The notes: generated by a model from the letters alone, not told the origin. A stretch of 64,000 nucleotides of DNA from Chlorophyllum brunneum (GCA_963576785.1 OY756140.1:3720001-3784000), one strand, 5' to 3'; positions 22,508 through 33,767 are shown, counted from the first letter of the stretch. Translations and numbers: made by a program.

Positions 22508-23255
22508 TTACCAAAAAACCAGTCCAACACTAAATACCAGTCCTATTAATTGCCAAACGCGCCAGTCGTTACCGACAAAGGCTCCCGAAGATTGTGTTTG
22601 TCCAGGAACACTCGCCGTTTCAGTTAGGGTATATAAAGGAGTGAGGGGACCGGTGTAGGTAGTGACAATCGACTTTATGTCTTCCAGCGCGTTCGTGGCG
22701 AATTCAATCACGCCTACACAAGAACCTGCTGTTGTTCCTTGAAAACCACATGATTGAGAAATCATGGTAGGCGCAGGTCCAAGTCCATCTTGTTCATTAT
22801 TCAATGTGTACACCCTCACAATCCCCGACGCATCCTCAGCAAATGTGTCTGAATAAAATGAAAAACAAAAAACACGGGATTGAGTGATTAACCCCATCGA
22901 CCTGCGAATTCGCTAGCACCTACCTGTCACCGGTATCGGGAGAAAAGTGGGCACAATGGTAGAAGTGGTGGTAGAGTAATCGATGACCATTTTCGTGACA
23001 TCCCATTGTTCAGCATAGGTCGTTTTGCCGTCTGCACCAACACCAATTGCTGAGATCACCCGGGACAAATCTGCAGAAAAGCCGGGGATATCTGTGTCTG
23101 TAGGTTGTGGAGCTACAACGTCGTAAAGTGTAACGGTGGTGGCAGAAACTAGTCCTTTGAAGAGCCATGAATTGGATGTTTCCTTTGCCAGGGAAGTGGA
23201 AGGGCTTACCGGCCGAGAGAGCGGAAATAAACAAGCTAATATGGAGTAGTCCCAT
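22508..23255 (-). CDS. Small secreted, probably GPI-anchored protein, tandem family member 5
   Basis: Exons 23210-23255, 22924-23154 and 22508-22848 join in frame to 205 residues. The signal peptide is MGLLHISLFISALSAG. The body has LVSATTVTLYDVVAPQPTD, IGVGADGKTTYAEQW, EDASGIVRVYTL, SCGFQGTTAGSC, YTLTETASVPGQ and SSGAF, with a hydrophobic tail (LIGLVFSVGLVFW). The 46-nt first exon and phase-1 introns are exactly those of the other members. A TATA-like ATAAAAA lies about 40 bp upstream. It is the copy nearest the intact dehydrogenase gene. Function unknown. Confidence 0.75.
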
Positions 23256-23717
23256 CGTCCCTTTCGTTGCAACGAATATGCCGACACTGAGGGATTTTTA
23301 TCTCATTGGCGGCGGTGCGTCGTGGCTCTGGACAGTCTTCAGAATCCGAGGAAATCAGGACGGAGGGCTCTCGATAAGATGCTTCTAGCTTGAGGACGTC
23401 AGTATATCAGTCACTCGACCAACCATCAAGAAGAGCGGTTGAAGTATTGACCAACTAGTATGGAAAGCATACTCCTACATCGATGCCATTGAACCTGGTT
23501 ATTACCGATATACCCCGTGCTCGGAGGCCTGCATGGGATCGGAGAGATGGAGAGGGCAACAAGGTTTCCTTGTGTGATATGAAGACGGGATGTACTACTT
23601 AGTATCAGAAGGTCTATCGATATCGCTGTGGCGTAGAAGAAACCCATGGGGTATGATCCTAATTCAAATACATCGCAAAACAAAATCCCTCACCCAAAAG
23701 CCGGAAAGAGAGAATAA

Positions 23718-24879
23718 TCATACCTGAAAACCATACTTTACACCTGCCCTCCATTCGATAAAACTTGGTACAAGCCAATACAGTAGGTGAGCAAGTCTCA
23801 TCAAAGGTGGCATAAAAACCGTCTTCTCTCTGTTATCAACTGCCTGTACACATCGTTTCGCGACTTCTTCCCGCTTCAATCCATTTTTATTGGGGTCTTG
23901 TTCACGGATGGAACCGCTATCGACAGCTGAAGTGCGGAAATCACCTTCAACAGTGGCAGGAATGATAAGAGAGAATGCGATTCCACGGTGTTCGATTGCA
24001 AGGGACTGGTAGAGAAGTAATGAAGCTGATTTGGTTGAGGCGTATATTGATCGAGTGGGTGCAGGAATGACAGATGCGAGCGACGAGATAAGAAGGATGG
24101 AAGGTGATTTGGATGTGCCGCTCAGCATGGGAATCTGTTAGTTAATATGGTCGGTGCGTGTGGCGCATGGAGTTATAGTGTAGAACTCACGAAGGTTAAA
24201 GCTGCAATGAGGGGTCCAACAAAGTTATTCTTTGTCGCTACTCCGGTGATATTGACAGCGCTTTGTATACTTTCCGTATCTGCATGCGGGGGGTTGAACT
24301 CCTCCGGTTGGCCTCGGACCCTGGTCGATTCCAGCCTGGCCACTTCGAGCAAAGGCCTGAGAGCTGATACACCAGCAGAAACGATGAGAGTGTCCAGTCC
24401 CTCCCATTCTAACAATTCTGTGAGAGATGAACCTAATCATTGACATTGATCTACGCACCTTCTGCAATCAAATTTCTGACCTGAACCATATCCTCGACGC
24501 TCGTAAAATCACCAACGCATCCGACAATACCATCCTCGGCTCCCAGTTCGGCTCGGCATTCTTGTAAAACCTCTTGAACTTTGTCCTCTCGGCGGGCAAC
24601 AACGCACACTTTTGCTCCTCTCCTCGCATAGGTGTGTGCAATTGACCTTCCAATTCCAGATGATGCGCCCAGAATTAGAACCCGCTCCTGAGTTGGTCGA
24701 ATTGTTCTTGTGCGTGACCGCCATGCCCTGAGTGACCGGTGTAGTGCGAGTGCCAGTGGAACTAATGCTAGGAGCGAGGCTGTGAGTTTTCCGGGAGTTA
24801 TTGGCGAGAGCATGCGGACGAGTGATACTCTGTACTTTGCCTGGATATCATGATAGGAGGAACTCGGTCTACGTGCCAA
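23718..24879 (-). CDS. Short-chain dehydrogenase/reductase, membrane-associated
   Basis: Three exons (24459-24879, 24191-24417, 23718-24134) join in frame to 354 residues; a start at the internal Met (24813, MLSPITPGKLTASLLALVP) is equally likely. An N-terminal hydrophobic helix precedes the Rossmann motif LILGASSGIGRSIAHTYA (T/S-G-x3-G-x-G type) and VVARRE. The second exon has DTLIVSAGVSAL, the N-A-G-like motif. The third has LLISSLASVIPAPTRSIYAS with the catalytic Ser and YASTK (Tyr and Lys). The order and C-terminus resemble DHRS7/11-beta-HSD-like endoplasmic reticulum reductases; substrate unknown. Pieces of related genes lie at 20443-20960 and 22130-22215. Confidence 0.8.
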
Positions 24880-25142
24880 CGAGGGTCCCTATATTTGGCG
24901 ACATCCTGCAAGCCAAACAATGGATAGCTATGCGTTGTACAGTGTATACAAAGTAAATCCTATTCATCCTCGCCATGTAAAGACTGAGGCGAGTAACTAT
25001 CACCAATATTGGATAAGAAGGCGGACCAAAAAACGACAAAGAAGAAGAGTGACCCCACTAAATAGCTGACACCAGTGGGTCGATAAGCGTAATAAACTTT
25101 AAATACGGAACAAAAAGCTGAAAAGATAGTCAATGATATGAT

Positions 25143-25953
25143 CTACCTGAGATATACCGAAGGGGGGTCTGCGAGATACTCCAACAATTTCTGTGCGCGT
25201 CTGCAATCTCCAGGAGACTCATATCGCAACATTTTCGAGCCTCGACCAAGCATAAAGTTCCAATAACCCCCCTTCAAGCAGTTCTCCTTCTCCTCACCAA
25301 TCGTCTCATCCCAATGTGAATTAACAAATATAATTTTTCGACGCCAATTACGCCCGCATAATTCCTCCAGAGGCTTGGACGTGTGAAATGGAGACCTTTG
25401 GTATAGCTCCTCGTTCTGGATGTTATGCATATAGATGACCCCATCCAGTGTGACTTTTGAACCATATCTAAAACTTAAATGAGCAAATGCATCCCTTATT
25501 TGAGAACGCCGTAAACCTTCTTCTCAACCACTCGGCTAACTGCTCGAATTTTGTGTGCTCGTCATTGTTTCTCGAATAGTCGAAACCGGGTGTGTCGATC
25601 AGAGTGACACGCCTTCTGTAGTATTCTGCCTTTACGAGGGCTGTCACTTCTCGTATGTTGGTTGTGTGTGGATCCGGAGACAGAGAGTCTTCGGGTGCTA
25701 CCCCATCTTGATATGAACCCGTCAAATCATGGATGAGCTAGATTGTCATTCTAAGCTCTGGACAAGACAAGGCAAAAAGACTTTGGCAAACAAACCTGAC
25801 TGAGACCTGACCCTGTGCGGCCTACGACACTGCGGGAACGCAGATTTGGTATAGGATCACAAGCGGGTTGACCGAGATAACGTACGCAATCAGCATCGTT
25901 GCATTGGCATCCTGTTTAGTGTTCTTGTGAGGCTTGAAGAAACTGACCCTCAT
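25143..25953 (-). CDS. G-domain (AIG1/septin-like P-loop) protein, short form, degenerate Walker A
   Basis: Four exons (25886-25953, 25796-25829, 25517-25737, 25143-25467) join in frame to 215 residues. The Met at 25953 gives MRVSFFKPHKNTKQ, then the nucleotide-binding loop VVGRTGSGLSQ, in which the Lys of G-x4-G-K-[ST] is replaced by Leu. The G3 motif LIDTPGFDYS is intact and IFVNSHWDE occupies the G4 position. It is a paralogue of the neighbour at 26516-27660 and shares a 34-nt exon carrying the P-loop, but it lacks the helical C-terminal extension. Fungal proteins of this type are uncharacterised GTPase-like proteins. Without the Lys it may bind but not hydrolyse nucleotide. Confidence 0.7.
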
Positions 25954-26515
25954 TGGTAACGGCGGGAGTCTATGTGGAGGACGTTTAGAGGAGAATGGAG
26001 TCCATGCTGGCAGGCAGTTAGCTTAAGAAAAAGCTGGACAGACTGCGCATCTCATTTGGCCTGCATATGCCACGACACACGTCCGCCAGAGAATCGTAGG
26101 TATACTACGTCATGACCTTATGCTGCTGTGGTACTCGAAACCTTCGAGTGCCACAGCAGCGTCAGTTTCAGCATCCGTTTTTTACAAATACTTAGGCCAG
26201 CGCAAAGCACGCTTTTCATTTCTATAAACACAGCCCACCCCTAAGAAACCCTTTGATCATCCTGATTATGGTAGTCTGGATCCCAGATGGGCACAAGATT
26301 GCCTCTGGCACGACCTGAAATACATACGTGTCGGCCGCACCCCAGAGGGGGGTAGGGGAATCAATGTTAGTGTTCGAATCCAGGAAAGTCAGGAGAAGAA
26401 GCCATAAGCGTCCTGGTTATTGCAACAACAATAGATCTCCCTGTGAGGGATGTTCTCACCACATTATGCTCCTACACCGTCTACTAGATATGCAACAAAA
26501 AATACCAAGCAAAGA
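25954..26515. other. Intergenic stretch between the two G-domain genes
   Basis: About 560 bp with no supported gene. It contains a short inverted repeat, GTACTCGAAACCTTCGAGTGC, with the flanking CTGCTGTG...CACAGCAG extending the arms (about 26119-26158), which could form a hairpin. Possible terminator or regulatory hairpin, not assigned. Confidence 0.35.
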
Positions 26516-27660
26516 TTAATCCTCGCATTCTTCCTGATTTTTCCCAGAAGTCAACCATCGTTCCAGCTCCGTCACATTCAACTCTTTCTCCACCTCCTTC
26601 CAAAGACTTGCCGCTTCTTGATTCAGACCCTCGTATGTGTGTTCTTCTGCCTCTGTCATACCAAATCCTTCGTCCCCAAGTCTCTTGATGACTCCTCGTA
26701 TAAACTCGGCCTTTCTATCCAGAAACTCACTGATTCGAGAATACGCGTCAGCTGCCAGGATACTTTCCAGGTTTCCCAATTCCTCCTTTAATCTTTGCTC
26801 TCGAGCGGCTTGTGCATCCATTACCAATGGTTTAAGAACGCCCCAAGCACATTTGAGGGAAGGATCATCGTACTTCTCCATCCTCGATTTCTTCTCAATC
26901 ATTCGTTTCCAGTAGTTTTTGATTTCCCCTTCCTTCTGTTCTTTCTCTTCTTGTTTGATTTTCCCCCAGTGGGAACTCACAAAAACGACTTTCTCTGCCC
27001 ATTTTGTGCCGCATAGTTCTTCGATGACTTGTTGACGTGGAAAGAATGGTGCTCGCATACGGAGTTCGTCGGTGTAAACGTTGTGCATGAAAACGAGACC
27101 GTCGAGTTGAGTATGAGTCTTGCTATAGTTTACTTGTGAGAATTGAGTCGAAAAAAAAATAAACAAGATACTGGACGTACAAATAACGGATCCACGAACG
27201 CAAGTTCTGAAGAGCGGTATGTTCATTATTGTTATTGGAGTAATCGAAGCCTGGAGTATCGATAAAGAACAGAGGAAAATCTGAAAAGTTGATGCCAGGA
27301 ACCGTGAACCCAAAATCTTGAATAGATATTGTATACGGTTCAGGATCTATATGATCTTCGGGAGAAACAGCGGTCTCGTATGACCCTGTGGCATCGTGTA
27401 TCAGCTGAAGGAAGTTGGAGCGTACATCACCATAGGTCAATAACAAGTTCGACTCACGCGACTCATTCCAGATCCCGAACGCCCAACGAGACTAGATCAA
27501 AGCGAGAGCTTTTAAACATAGTGATTTTTTGCGTGGGATGACTATCAACATACGCGATAAAAATTCCATTGCGGGCTGTCTTCTTGTACGCTTCAGAGTC
27601 TTTCGACCGAAATTTGATGCTCCATAGAGTGGGAAACACCTGGCTGAACACATTTCCCAT
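26516..27660 (-). CDS. G-domain P-loop protein, long form, degenerate Walker A
   Basis: Four exons (27554-27660, 27458-27491, 27181-27404, 26516-27122) join in frame to 323 residues. It starts MGNVFSQVFPTLWSIKFRS and reaches the P-loop LVGRSGSGMSR, where Met replaces the Walker A Lys. G3 is FFIDTPGFDYSNNNNEHT; VVFVSSHWGK stands at the G4 position. Residues from about 190 on are charged and helical (KKSRMEKYDD, AREQRLKEELGNLES), likely coiled coil. The second exon is again 34 nt and holds the P-loop. Same orientation and structure as the neighbour, so the pair arose by tandem duplication. Function unknown. Confidence 0.75.
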
Positions 27661-28853
27661 TCCTAAAGAGGGGAGGGTTGGTAGACTGGTCGTTTTGTAT
27701 CCAGGAATATTCGCTCACTTCGTTCTGTATGGCGAGAAGGGAGGACGAAGCTACGGAGAATAGAAAAGAGAAGACAACAATTTTTTTTGTTGTGATAAGT
27801 TATATTACCTTCGAGGCTGCCACGCATTGAACACGCGGGTGTTCGAAGCCGATCAGCCGAATCTAGGTTGTGCGCTCAGAGAACATGCAGCTGATCAAAT
27901 TCATGATGGCGGAATGAACAGCACTTATGACACGGTATTGGGAAGATTAGGGTCGAATGTAGCTTACTATCTACAGACTTGGCAATCCGGGTAAGATTCC
28001 CGGGAAGCTCATCGCACTGTTTTCTGGGCTCTTCGTAAATGCAACCATGCACGGTTTTATGATCAGTGCACACGACTCTCCGTCTCCCCGACGGGATCAT
28101 ATACACGCTAATCTGTCAAATGCGCGTAGGCGAGATCGGCCCATCCAGTCACCCTCCGTCCCAGTTGGATTTCTTGTGCCAGCTTAGTACGGGGCGTATT
28201 CCTTTAAAGAATATTATCAACTTTCGTCTATAGGCTATCATCTGTTCTGATGCCAGTGGAGAACTGCTTCCGTCAAGGGCGTAAGACTTATGTCACGTCT
28301 AGATGAACATCGATTACACTGTGGCAAGTGGGTTACGAAGGAACCAAGTCAACTCGTGTACATGTAACTTTTATATTTCCCTATGAGCTGTAATCCAAAG
28401 ATGCATCCGGCTATCACCTACCGATTTATTGGTAACATAACTTGCAGTTATCGGAGCACACCATCAGCGATTTCAGTCTCGCACGGTCAATCGCACAGAG
28501 AAGCCTCAGCTACGGAGATTGCAATGGATACTTGCATTTGACCACATTATACGATGATAATGTACATGGTTTCTCACCCCTTTTGATTGGATCACGGAGG
28601 GTCGCTAGCTGCAACATTGCTCTGGGCATGCAGCCTTTCTGCATATTCCGAGTTTGAGGGTTATGCGGTCGATGTCAGCCTTAGGATATATCCTGAGAGT
28701 CGGCTGCTGGTAGTAGAACACAACTTTAATGGCAGAACCATGTTCCGAGCAGGAGTGACCCCTAACCCAATGCTAGGGTCAGATCCATGGTCCGCAGACT
28801 ACTGTTCTATTGCGCGTGTGGGTAAAAATGGGACTCGCACCTTTCTTTTCACC
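27661..28853. other. Long intergenic region
   Basis: About 1.2 kb separating the convergent-to-divergent change of strand: G-domain gene leftwards, E2 gene rightwards. It serves as the upstream region of both. Only short open frames occur, without recognisable domains; no RNA gene was seen. Confidence 0.4.
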
Positions 28854-30592
28854 ATGATATATCCCCTCCGCCGTCTCGTAGGCAGGCCAAACAGTGTTTA
28901 CAGGTACTATGCTTACCGAGGATTTCACTCTTCCTTGCCGAGTTACGTGAAGAAACTTGAGAGATTCAAGCTTGCGGATATTGGGGAGGGTATCACGGAG
29001 TGCGAGATTATCAAGTGGTATGTTTGCTATTTCAGAGCCTTCATAAGAATATGAGGTTAACATACCTATAGGAATGTGAAACCTTCTAATACGGTTTCTA
29101 TGTTTGACCCTTTGTGCGAGGTGCAGTCGGACAAGGCAAGCGTGGAGATCACGTCTCCATTCGACGGCGTGTTGAAGGAGATTCTTGTTAACGAGGGTGA
29201 TGTAGCAAAAGTCGGAGAAGGACTATGCATGATAGAAGTGGAAGACGGAATTGCAGACGATGTGGGTAGTGCAACGGCTGAATCTCAAGAGTCGCAATCC
29301 TCAGTCCCGCCGGCATCTCCTTCCACGGAACAACCACCTTCACAAAAGCCTGAGAGCGTTTCTCAGCCTGAACGACGACTGCACCCTCTTGATCCGAATT
29401 ATGTTGCCCCGTCTCGCTCACAGTCCACTTTCAAGCCATCACAACAAAACTTGCGTGGAGCTCAAGATGTATTGGCGATGCCGTCTATTCGACATTACGC
29501 TCGTTCAAAGGATATTGATCTAGCAATGTTGGCACCTGGTTCTGGTCGAGATGGTCGTATTGAAAGGGCCGATGTCGATGCATACTTGGCTCGGTCCGGA
29601 TCATATGCTACTGAGATGCCGGCGGCATTTGTTCAACAGCAGGATGTCGTGGTTGAGTTGAACCGTACGAGATATAACATGTGGAAAGCAATGGAGAAAG
29701 TGAGTGTTTCCTTGACAGCTAGGTTTCTGGATGTATCTCTGACGAGGTCTGTAGAGTCTTGAGATACCTCACTTTGGCTATTCCACCACGCTCGACGTTA
29801 CCAGGCTTCAGGAAGTCCTATCTTCTCTCAATTCCGGGATTCCATCTCGCTATCTACCAGAGTCATCTCGTCAACCTGAATACACAGCCGTTGACCCTTC
29901 TGCCTTGTACCCCGCCCCCAACCAGGATGCTGTTCCCGAACCTCAACAGTTCAACAAGCTTACATTCCTCCCACTGGTATTGAAATCTCTTTCGCTTGCT
30001 ATGATGGAGTGGCCGTTATTCCGTAGTAGCATCACACCAGAACTTCAAGAGAAGACAAAACCGACTCTGACAGTCCGTCCCGGTGCTGATATCGCATTGG
30101 GATTAAGCACGCCCACGGGCCTTTACACACCCACCCTCACTGGCATTAACGCAACTTCGGTGTACGATATCCAGGCCAAGCTCAAGAATCTCCAACACCT
30201 TGGTGCGTATTCTCCTGGGGTGTTGTAATACTTGCTGAATGCCATTCTCAGGCCGACAAATACCGTGTGGTTTAACGCCGAAAGAGATGCCTAAGCGTGG
30301 TGGCACAATCACCGTCAGCAATGTCGGTAGTATAGGTAAAGGTGTTTTCGCTAGTCCTGTGCTAGTTCCGGGCGGCGGTGTGGCCATCTGTGCTATAGGT
30401 CGAGCCGAATGGGTGATGGATGTCGGTGAACATTGGGATGAGGCTTCGCAGACTGGGAAGCGAAGGCTGAAGTTGCCTATTAGCTGGAGTGCGGATCATC
30501 GGGTAGTGGAAGGTGCAGAGCTTGCGGCGTTTGTTGAATGCTGGAGAGCTTATGTCGAGGATCCTGCTCGGATGATTGGGATGTTGGCTTAG
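28854..30592 (+). CDS. Dihydrolipoyl acyltransferase, E2 of branched-chain 2-oxoacid dehydrogenase, mitochondrial
   Basis: Four exons (28854-29017, 29072-29699, 29755-30202, 30252-30592) join in frame to 526 residues. An Arg-rich N-terminus (MIYPLRRLVGRPNSVYRYYA) suits a mitochondrial presequence. The lipoyl domain starts FKLADIGEGITECEI and carries the lipoyl Lys in EVQSDKASVEI. A Pro/Gln/Ser linker leads to the E1/E3-binding domain (MPSIRHYARSKDIDL). The catalytic domain ends SWSADHRVVEGAELAAF. The enzyme transfers branched acyl groups to CoA in valine, leucine and isoleucine breakdown. The motif is normally H-R-x-x-D-G; here Glu replaces Asp. Confidence 0.9.
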
Positions 30593-30734
30593 AATAATAT
30601 CGCATCTGACTTTGCATGTTGCCTTGTACACATTAACATGGACCAGTACTAGCACCGATACCGTGGGAATGCTATATATGTAAGCAGCGTTGAGTTTATT
30701 GATTTTTTAAACTCGCAATCTCATCATCTCTCCC

Positions 30735-31892
30735 ATGGCAAGATGGTTGGATGCACCCACAGAACTGCTCGTGGAAATCTTTGATATAATTCACCAGCCA
30801 GAGCTCTACTCAGACACACGGAGCTCTGTCCTCATTCCCTTGACTCTCTCTCATGTCTGTCGACACTGGCGCTCAATCATCCTCGCTCTTCCCCACCACT
30901 GGACTCATGTGCACATCTCTCACACTCGTCAATTACTCATATCGCAGGAAATCTTTCAGCGATCCAAATCATCGTCCCTGTCTTTATCTCTCGGTCTCAC
31001 AAACTCCCCGTCTCCACTTCCTCGTCTAAAAGAGTTTCTGGACGTGTTGACCGATACCTCTGTCGTCGGACGTCTTCGAGACTTGCGAATTATTGGTCGA
31101 AACTCAACTATATCTCGTGTCGTTACCGGTTTTACAGATTTTCCAGCCTTGGAGAACCTTATCATTCGACAGGTCCAACCAGTCGAAGAACATAATTATG
31201 TCGGACCGTTCTCTTTCAATTCCGCCGTATTCAAATCTCTTACCCTTGAAGGAGTTGGGTTTCATTGTTCCCATTCTTCTGCCCTCTCTGGTTTGACATC
31301 TCTCACATTAGTGAGAGCCGCAGAGAGCATCCTGAATCAAATCACGTTGATGGATTTCAATCATCCCTCGACTCCGTACACCCCTTGTATGACACAACTC
31401 GAGACGCTTAGATTGGTCGGCACACCTCCCGTAATCTCGAATCAACGAACCAGACCCGAACTCTTCTCACCCTCATTTGATCGTAAAATCCTCAAATGCC
31501 TTCATCTATCGAAATACGAGTCGGATATTCCTACTCGTATCGTCCGCTCATCACTCAACCCGACGGTTCTCGAGGAGCTCGAATTGGAGAATATCCGAGG
31601 ATATGCCCTGACTAGTTTAGTTGGGTTGATCAAAGACGCCGCCACATCGTTGCCGTTTACTCGAGTACACACTCTTACGGTCTGGAGGATACCGGATTTT
31701 ACTCAGGTACTGGTTACGGATTTATTGCGCGCGTTTCCTCAGCTACGAGTGTTGAGACTTTTAAGTGTGGATAAAGAGGAATTTGTTGCGGCTTTGAGAG
31801 ATCCGGGAATGTGTCCTGCGGTATCTCTGCTTGTGGATGGTGTTGAAGTTGCTCGTCCTCCCCCTATTATGATGATAGCACCACCCACTTAA
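30735..31892 (+). CDS. F-box protein
   Basis: A single-exon 385-codon gene. The N-terminus is an F-box: LDAPTELLVEIFDIIHQ, then LTLSHVCRHWRSIILALPHHW, the pattern that binds Skp1 in SCF ubiquitin ligases. The rest has Leu-rich stretches (LENLIIRQVQP, LKSLTLEGVGF, LTSLTLVRAAES) typical of the degenerate leucine-rich repeats in the very large mushroom F-box family. The target is unknown. Start chosen at the first Met before the F-box. Confidence 0.8.
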   Translation: MARWLDAPTELLVEIFDIIHQPELYSDTRSSVLIPLTLSHVCRHWRSIILALPHHWTHVHISHTRQLLISQEIFQRSKSSSLSLSLGLTNSPSPLPRLKEFLDVLTDTSVVGRLRDLRIIGRNSTISRVVTGFTDFPALENLIIRQVQPVEEHNYVGPFSFNSAVFKSLTLEGVGFHCSHSSALSGLTSLTLVRAAESILNQITLMDFNHPSTPYTPCMTQLETLRLVGTPPVISNQRTRPELFSPSFDRKILKCLHLSKYESDIPTRIVRSSLNPTVLEELELENIRGYALTSLVGLIKDAATSLPFTRVHTLTVWRIPDFTQVLVTDLLRAFPQLRVLRLLSVDKEEFVAALRDPGMCPAVSLLVDGVEVARPPPIMMIAPPT

Positions 31893-32283
31893 TCATCTTC
31901 CTGATTTTTTGTTTTTTTTTGGTATTCTTTGCTTATTTGATATTTTTTTGGGCTTTTTAGTGCTCTTCTTGTACGAGGTTCTTCGCATTGCATGTGTTCA
32001 TATTAGTGTTCCAGTTCTGACGCGCTTTGTAAATTCGCTGTCGCTCTTGCTCTGTTTCATAAAATATGTTATTGACTTGTATGGCCTATGTAGTATGCCA
32101 GTAAATACGTTCTTGTTCTCGGTAGCCAATTATGATGTAAACTTTTCAAAGGTTTTAAAGTATACTATGTTGGTATGTTTGAAAAACGAATTACAGAGAA
32201 AAACGTCCTTGGGGATTAGGAAGCCTGAGTTATTGTACAAGTCACATGAGTGAGAAATTGAAAAACAGTCCAAGTCATATCTT
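31893..32283. other. AT-rich spacer after the F-box gene
   Basis: Contains T-runs just after the F-box stop codon (about 31906-31960), a plausible 3' untranslated region. No gene seen. Confidence 0.4.
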
Positions 32284-32532
32284 TTATTCCCCGTCATAAT
32301 TTCTGAAAATCCATCCCCAGTGTAGCTCGGTTGGGGTCGGTCTTGGCGTGGACGTTGTACAACTCGTAGGAACGTATTCTGTGTACACATCGGTAAAGGC
32401 CAATCCCTCGAAAGGAATTGGTGGGGGTGTGGGGGATTTAGACTTACTGGGTGGCGTTGGTAATGGTGAGGAGACCACAGAATGGGTAAATGCGAGGATG
32501 ATTGTAAGGAGGTAGTAGTTGCTCGATTTCAT
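32284..32532 (-). CDS. Small secreted proline-rich protein
   Basis: An uninterrupted 82-codon frame. The signal peptide is MKSSNYYLLTIILAFTHSVVS, followed by a mature part rich in Pro, Ser and Thr (PLPTPPSKSKSPTPPPIPF) and an aromatic segment (AFTDVYTEYVPTSCTTS, ELHWGWIFRNYDGE) with a single Cys. It lies directly downstream of a UstYa-like gene on the same strand. No Lys-Arg-bounded repeats, the hallmark of known dikaritin precursors, are present. It could be an effector, a cell-wall peptide or a modified-peptide precursor; nothing decides between them. Confidence 0.5.
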   Translation of the reverse strand: MKSSNYYLLTIILAFTHSVVSSPLPTPPSKSKSPTPPPIPFEGLAFTDVYTEYVPTSCTTSTPRPTPTELHWGWIFRNYDGE

Positions 32533-32882
32533 GATTTATAGTAGAATTAGTGGGGTTTCAGTTGTGGATGTAGGGTGGTTTACTGAACCAGGTTTCGAGG
32601 AAGCTCCTTTATACAAACAGGATGGAAGGGAGCTGGTCTGTGAGTTTACTTCTGGCATTCGGTTCCAAGATATAAGTATGAACAAAGCAGGACATGACCC
32701 TGCTGCTTAAATAAATATCTGTAACACGATCTCTATTGTTCAATATCTCGTAAATGTAAATCGCCCAACGTCCCAACTCGACTGAAACTCCGAAACGAAC
32801 AAGATCAAGGGGTATGTCATAAAGAGAGTAGAACTCAACAAATGGATCATACACAAGATCACTATCATGTATATTGTACAGC

Positions 32883-33767
32883 CTATACTTCCGTGATGAA
32901 TTGTCGATCATAATGATATTGCGAAGCCCATTCCCTTATCTTCTCGAAATCCCGACACGTGTGCATATTCCCCCCTTTTTCGATTAATATGTCCAAGTTT
33001 TGATCCCATTCCCATTCGACGACGCTAATGTCAGCCATGCACATCAAGGATTGTCGTATGGAATTGATGCAGTGCATGACATGACCTGAATCAATATGGT
33101 GAGTGGCGTAATATTCGGGATAGAATGCTTGTCTGATTGTATCCTGAAATAAGTCAGAAATCCAATTGGGGACTGTGGGGGAAAAGGGGATTCATACCAA
33201 GCAGTGAAGTTGATGAAAGACGTCGAGTAAACGTATCCGAGTTCCTTTTTGTTTGATGAACTCTAAGGATTCCTTGAAGGATGGTATTCTGTCTTGTCCT
33301 GGTAAGGTTGAGTTTGAAACTGATCATGTAAATTTGATAGTTTGTTCTGGAAGATGGCCTAAACTCACATTCGTAGAGGGCTCTCCAGGCCGCATTGACT
33401 GTGGGAGAAGGATCTCTTTCGTATATCGATTCTTCTTCCAGACCGCGACTGAAACTCATGGTTTTGTAGGATAGCGCGTCTCCTGCGGGTGCTGCGAATA
33501 GGCCTCAGTAAACAAGACTGTAGATTATCTTCCCCGACACTTACTTTGTGTGAGTTGTGGGTAAAAAGAACATCCATGCCCTTGACATTGTAACCACCAT
33601 ACTGCAAAGAACAAGTTTACGACTGCAGATACAGTCAACGCTAGAATGAGAGAGAAACAACGCCGATTTTTCTGATGAAGGATTTGATATGGGTCAGGCT
33701 TGATGCCTTCTTCCGTATCATCGGCCTTCAAGAGAGCTTGGTATGAGTAGGACAACGAGGGGGCCAT
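32883..33767 (-). CDS. UstYa-like (DUF3328) membrane oxidase
   Basis: Starts MAPSLSYSYQALLKADD with a transmembrane helix (FSLILALTVSAVVNLFFAVWWL) at about residues 38-60. Later exons give GLEEESIYERDPSPTVNAAW, LLDVFHQLHCL and HCINSIRQSLMCMADIS, the two H-x-x-H-C/H-C motifs of the UstYa family, ending near HTCRDFEKIREWA. UstYa proteins catalyse oxidative cyclisation or chlorination in fungal peptide pathways (ustiloxin, cyclochlorotine). The splice before RIPSFKES uses AAG rather than the nearer CAG, because the latter creates a stop. A second family member is at 36338-37245. Confidence 0.7.

Noticed and set aside
26300..26400. GTTCGAATCC, like a tRNA T-loop
   Set aside because: No acceptor stem, D-arm or anticodon arm could be drawn around it.
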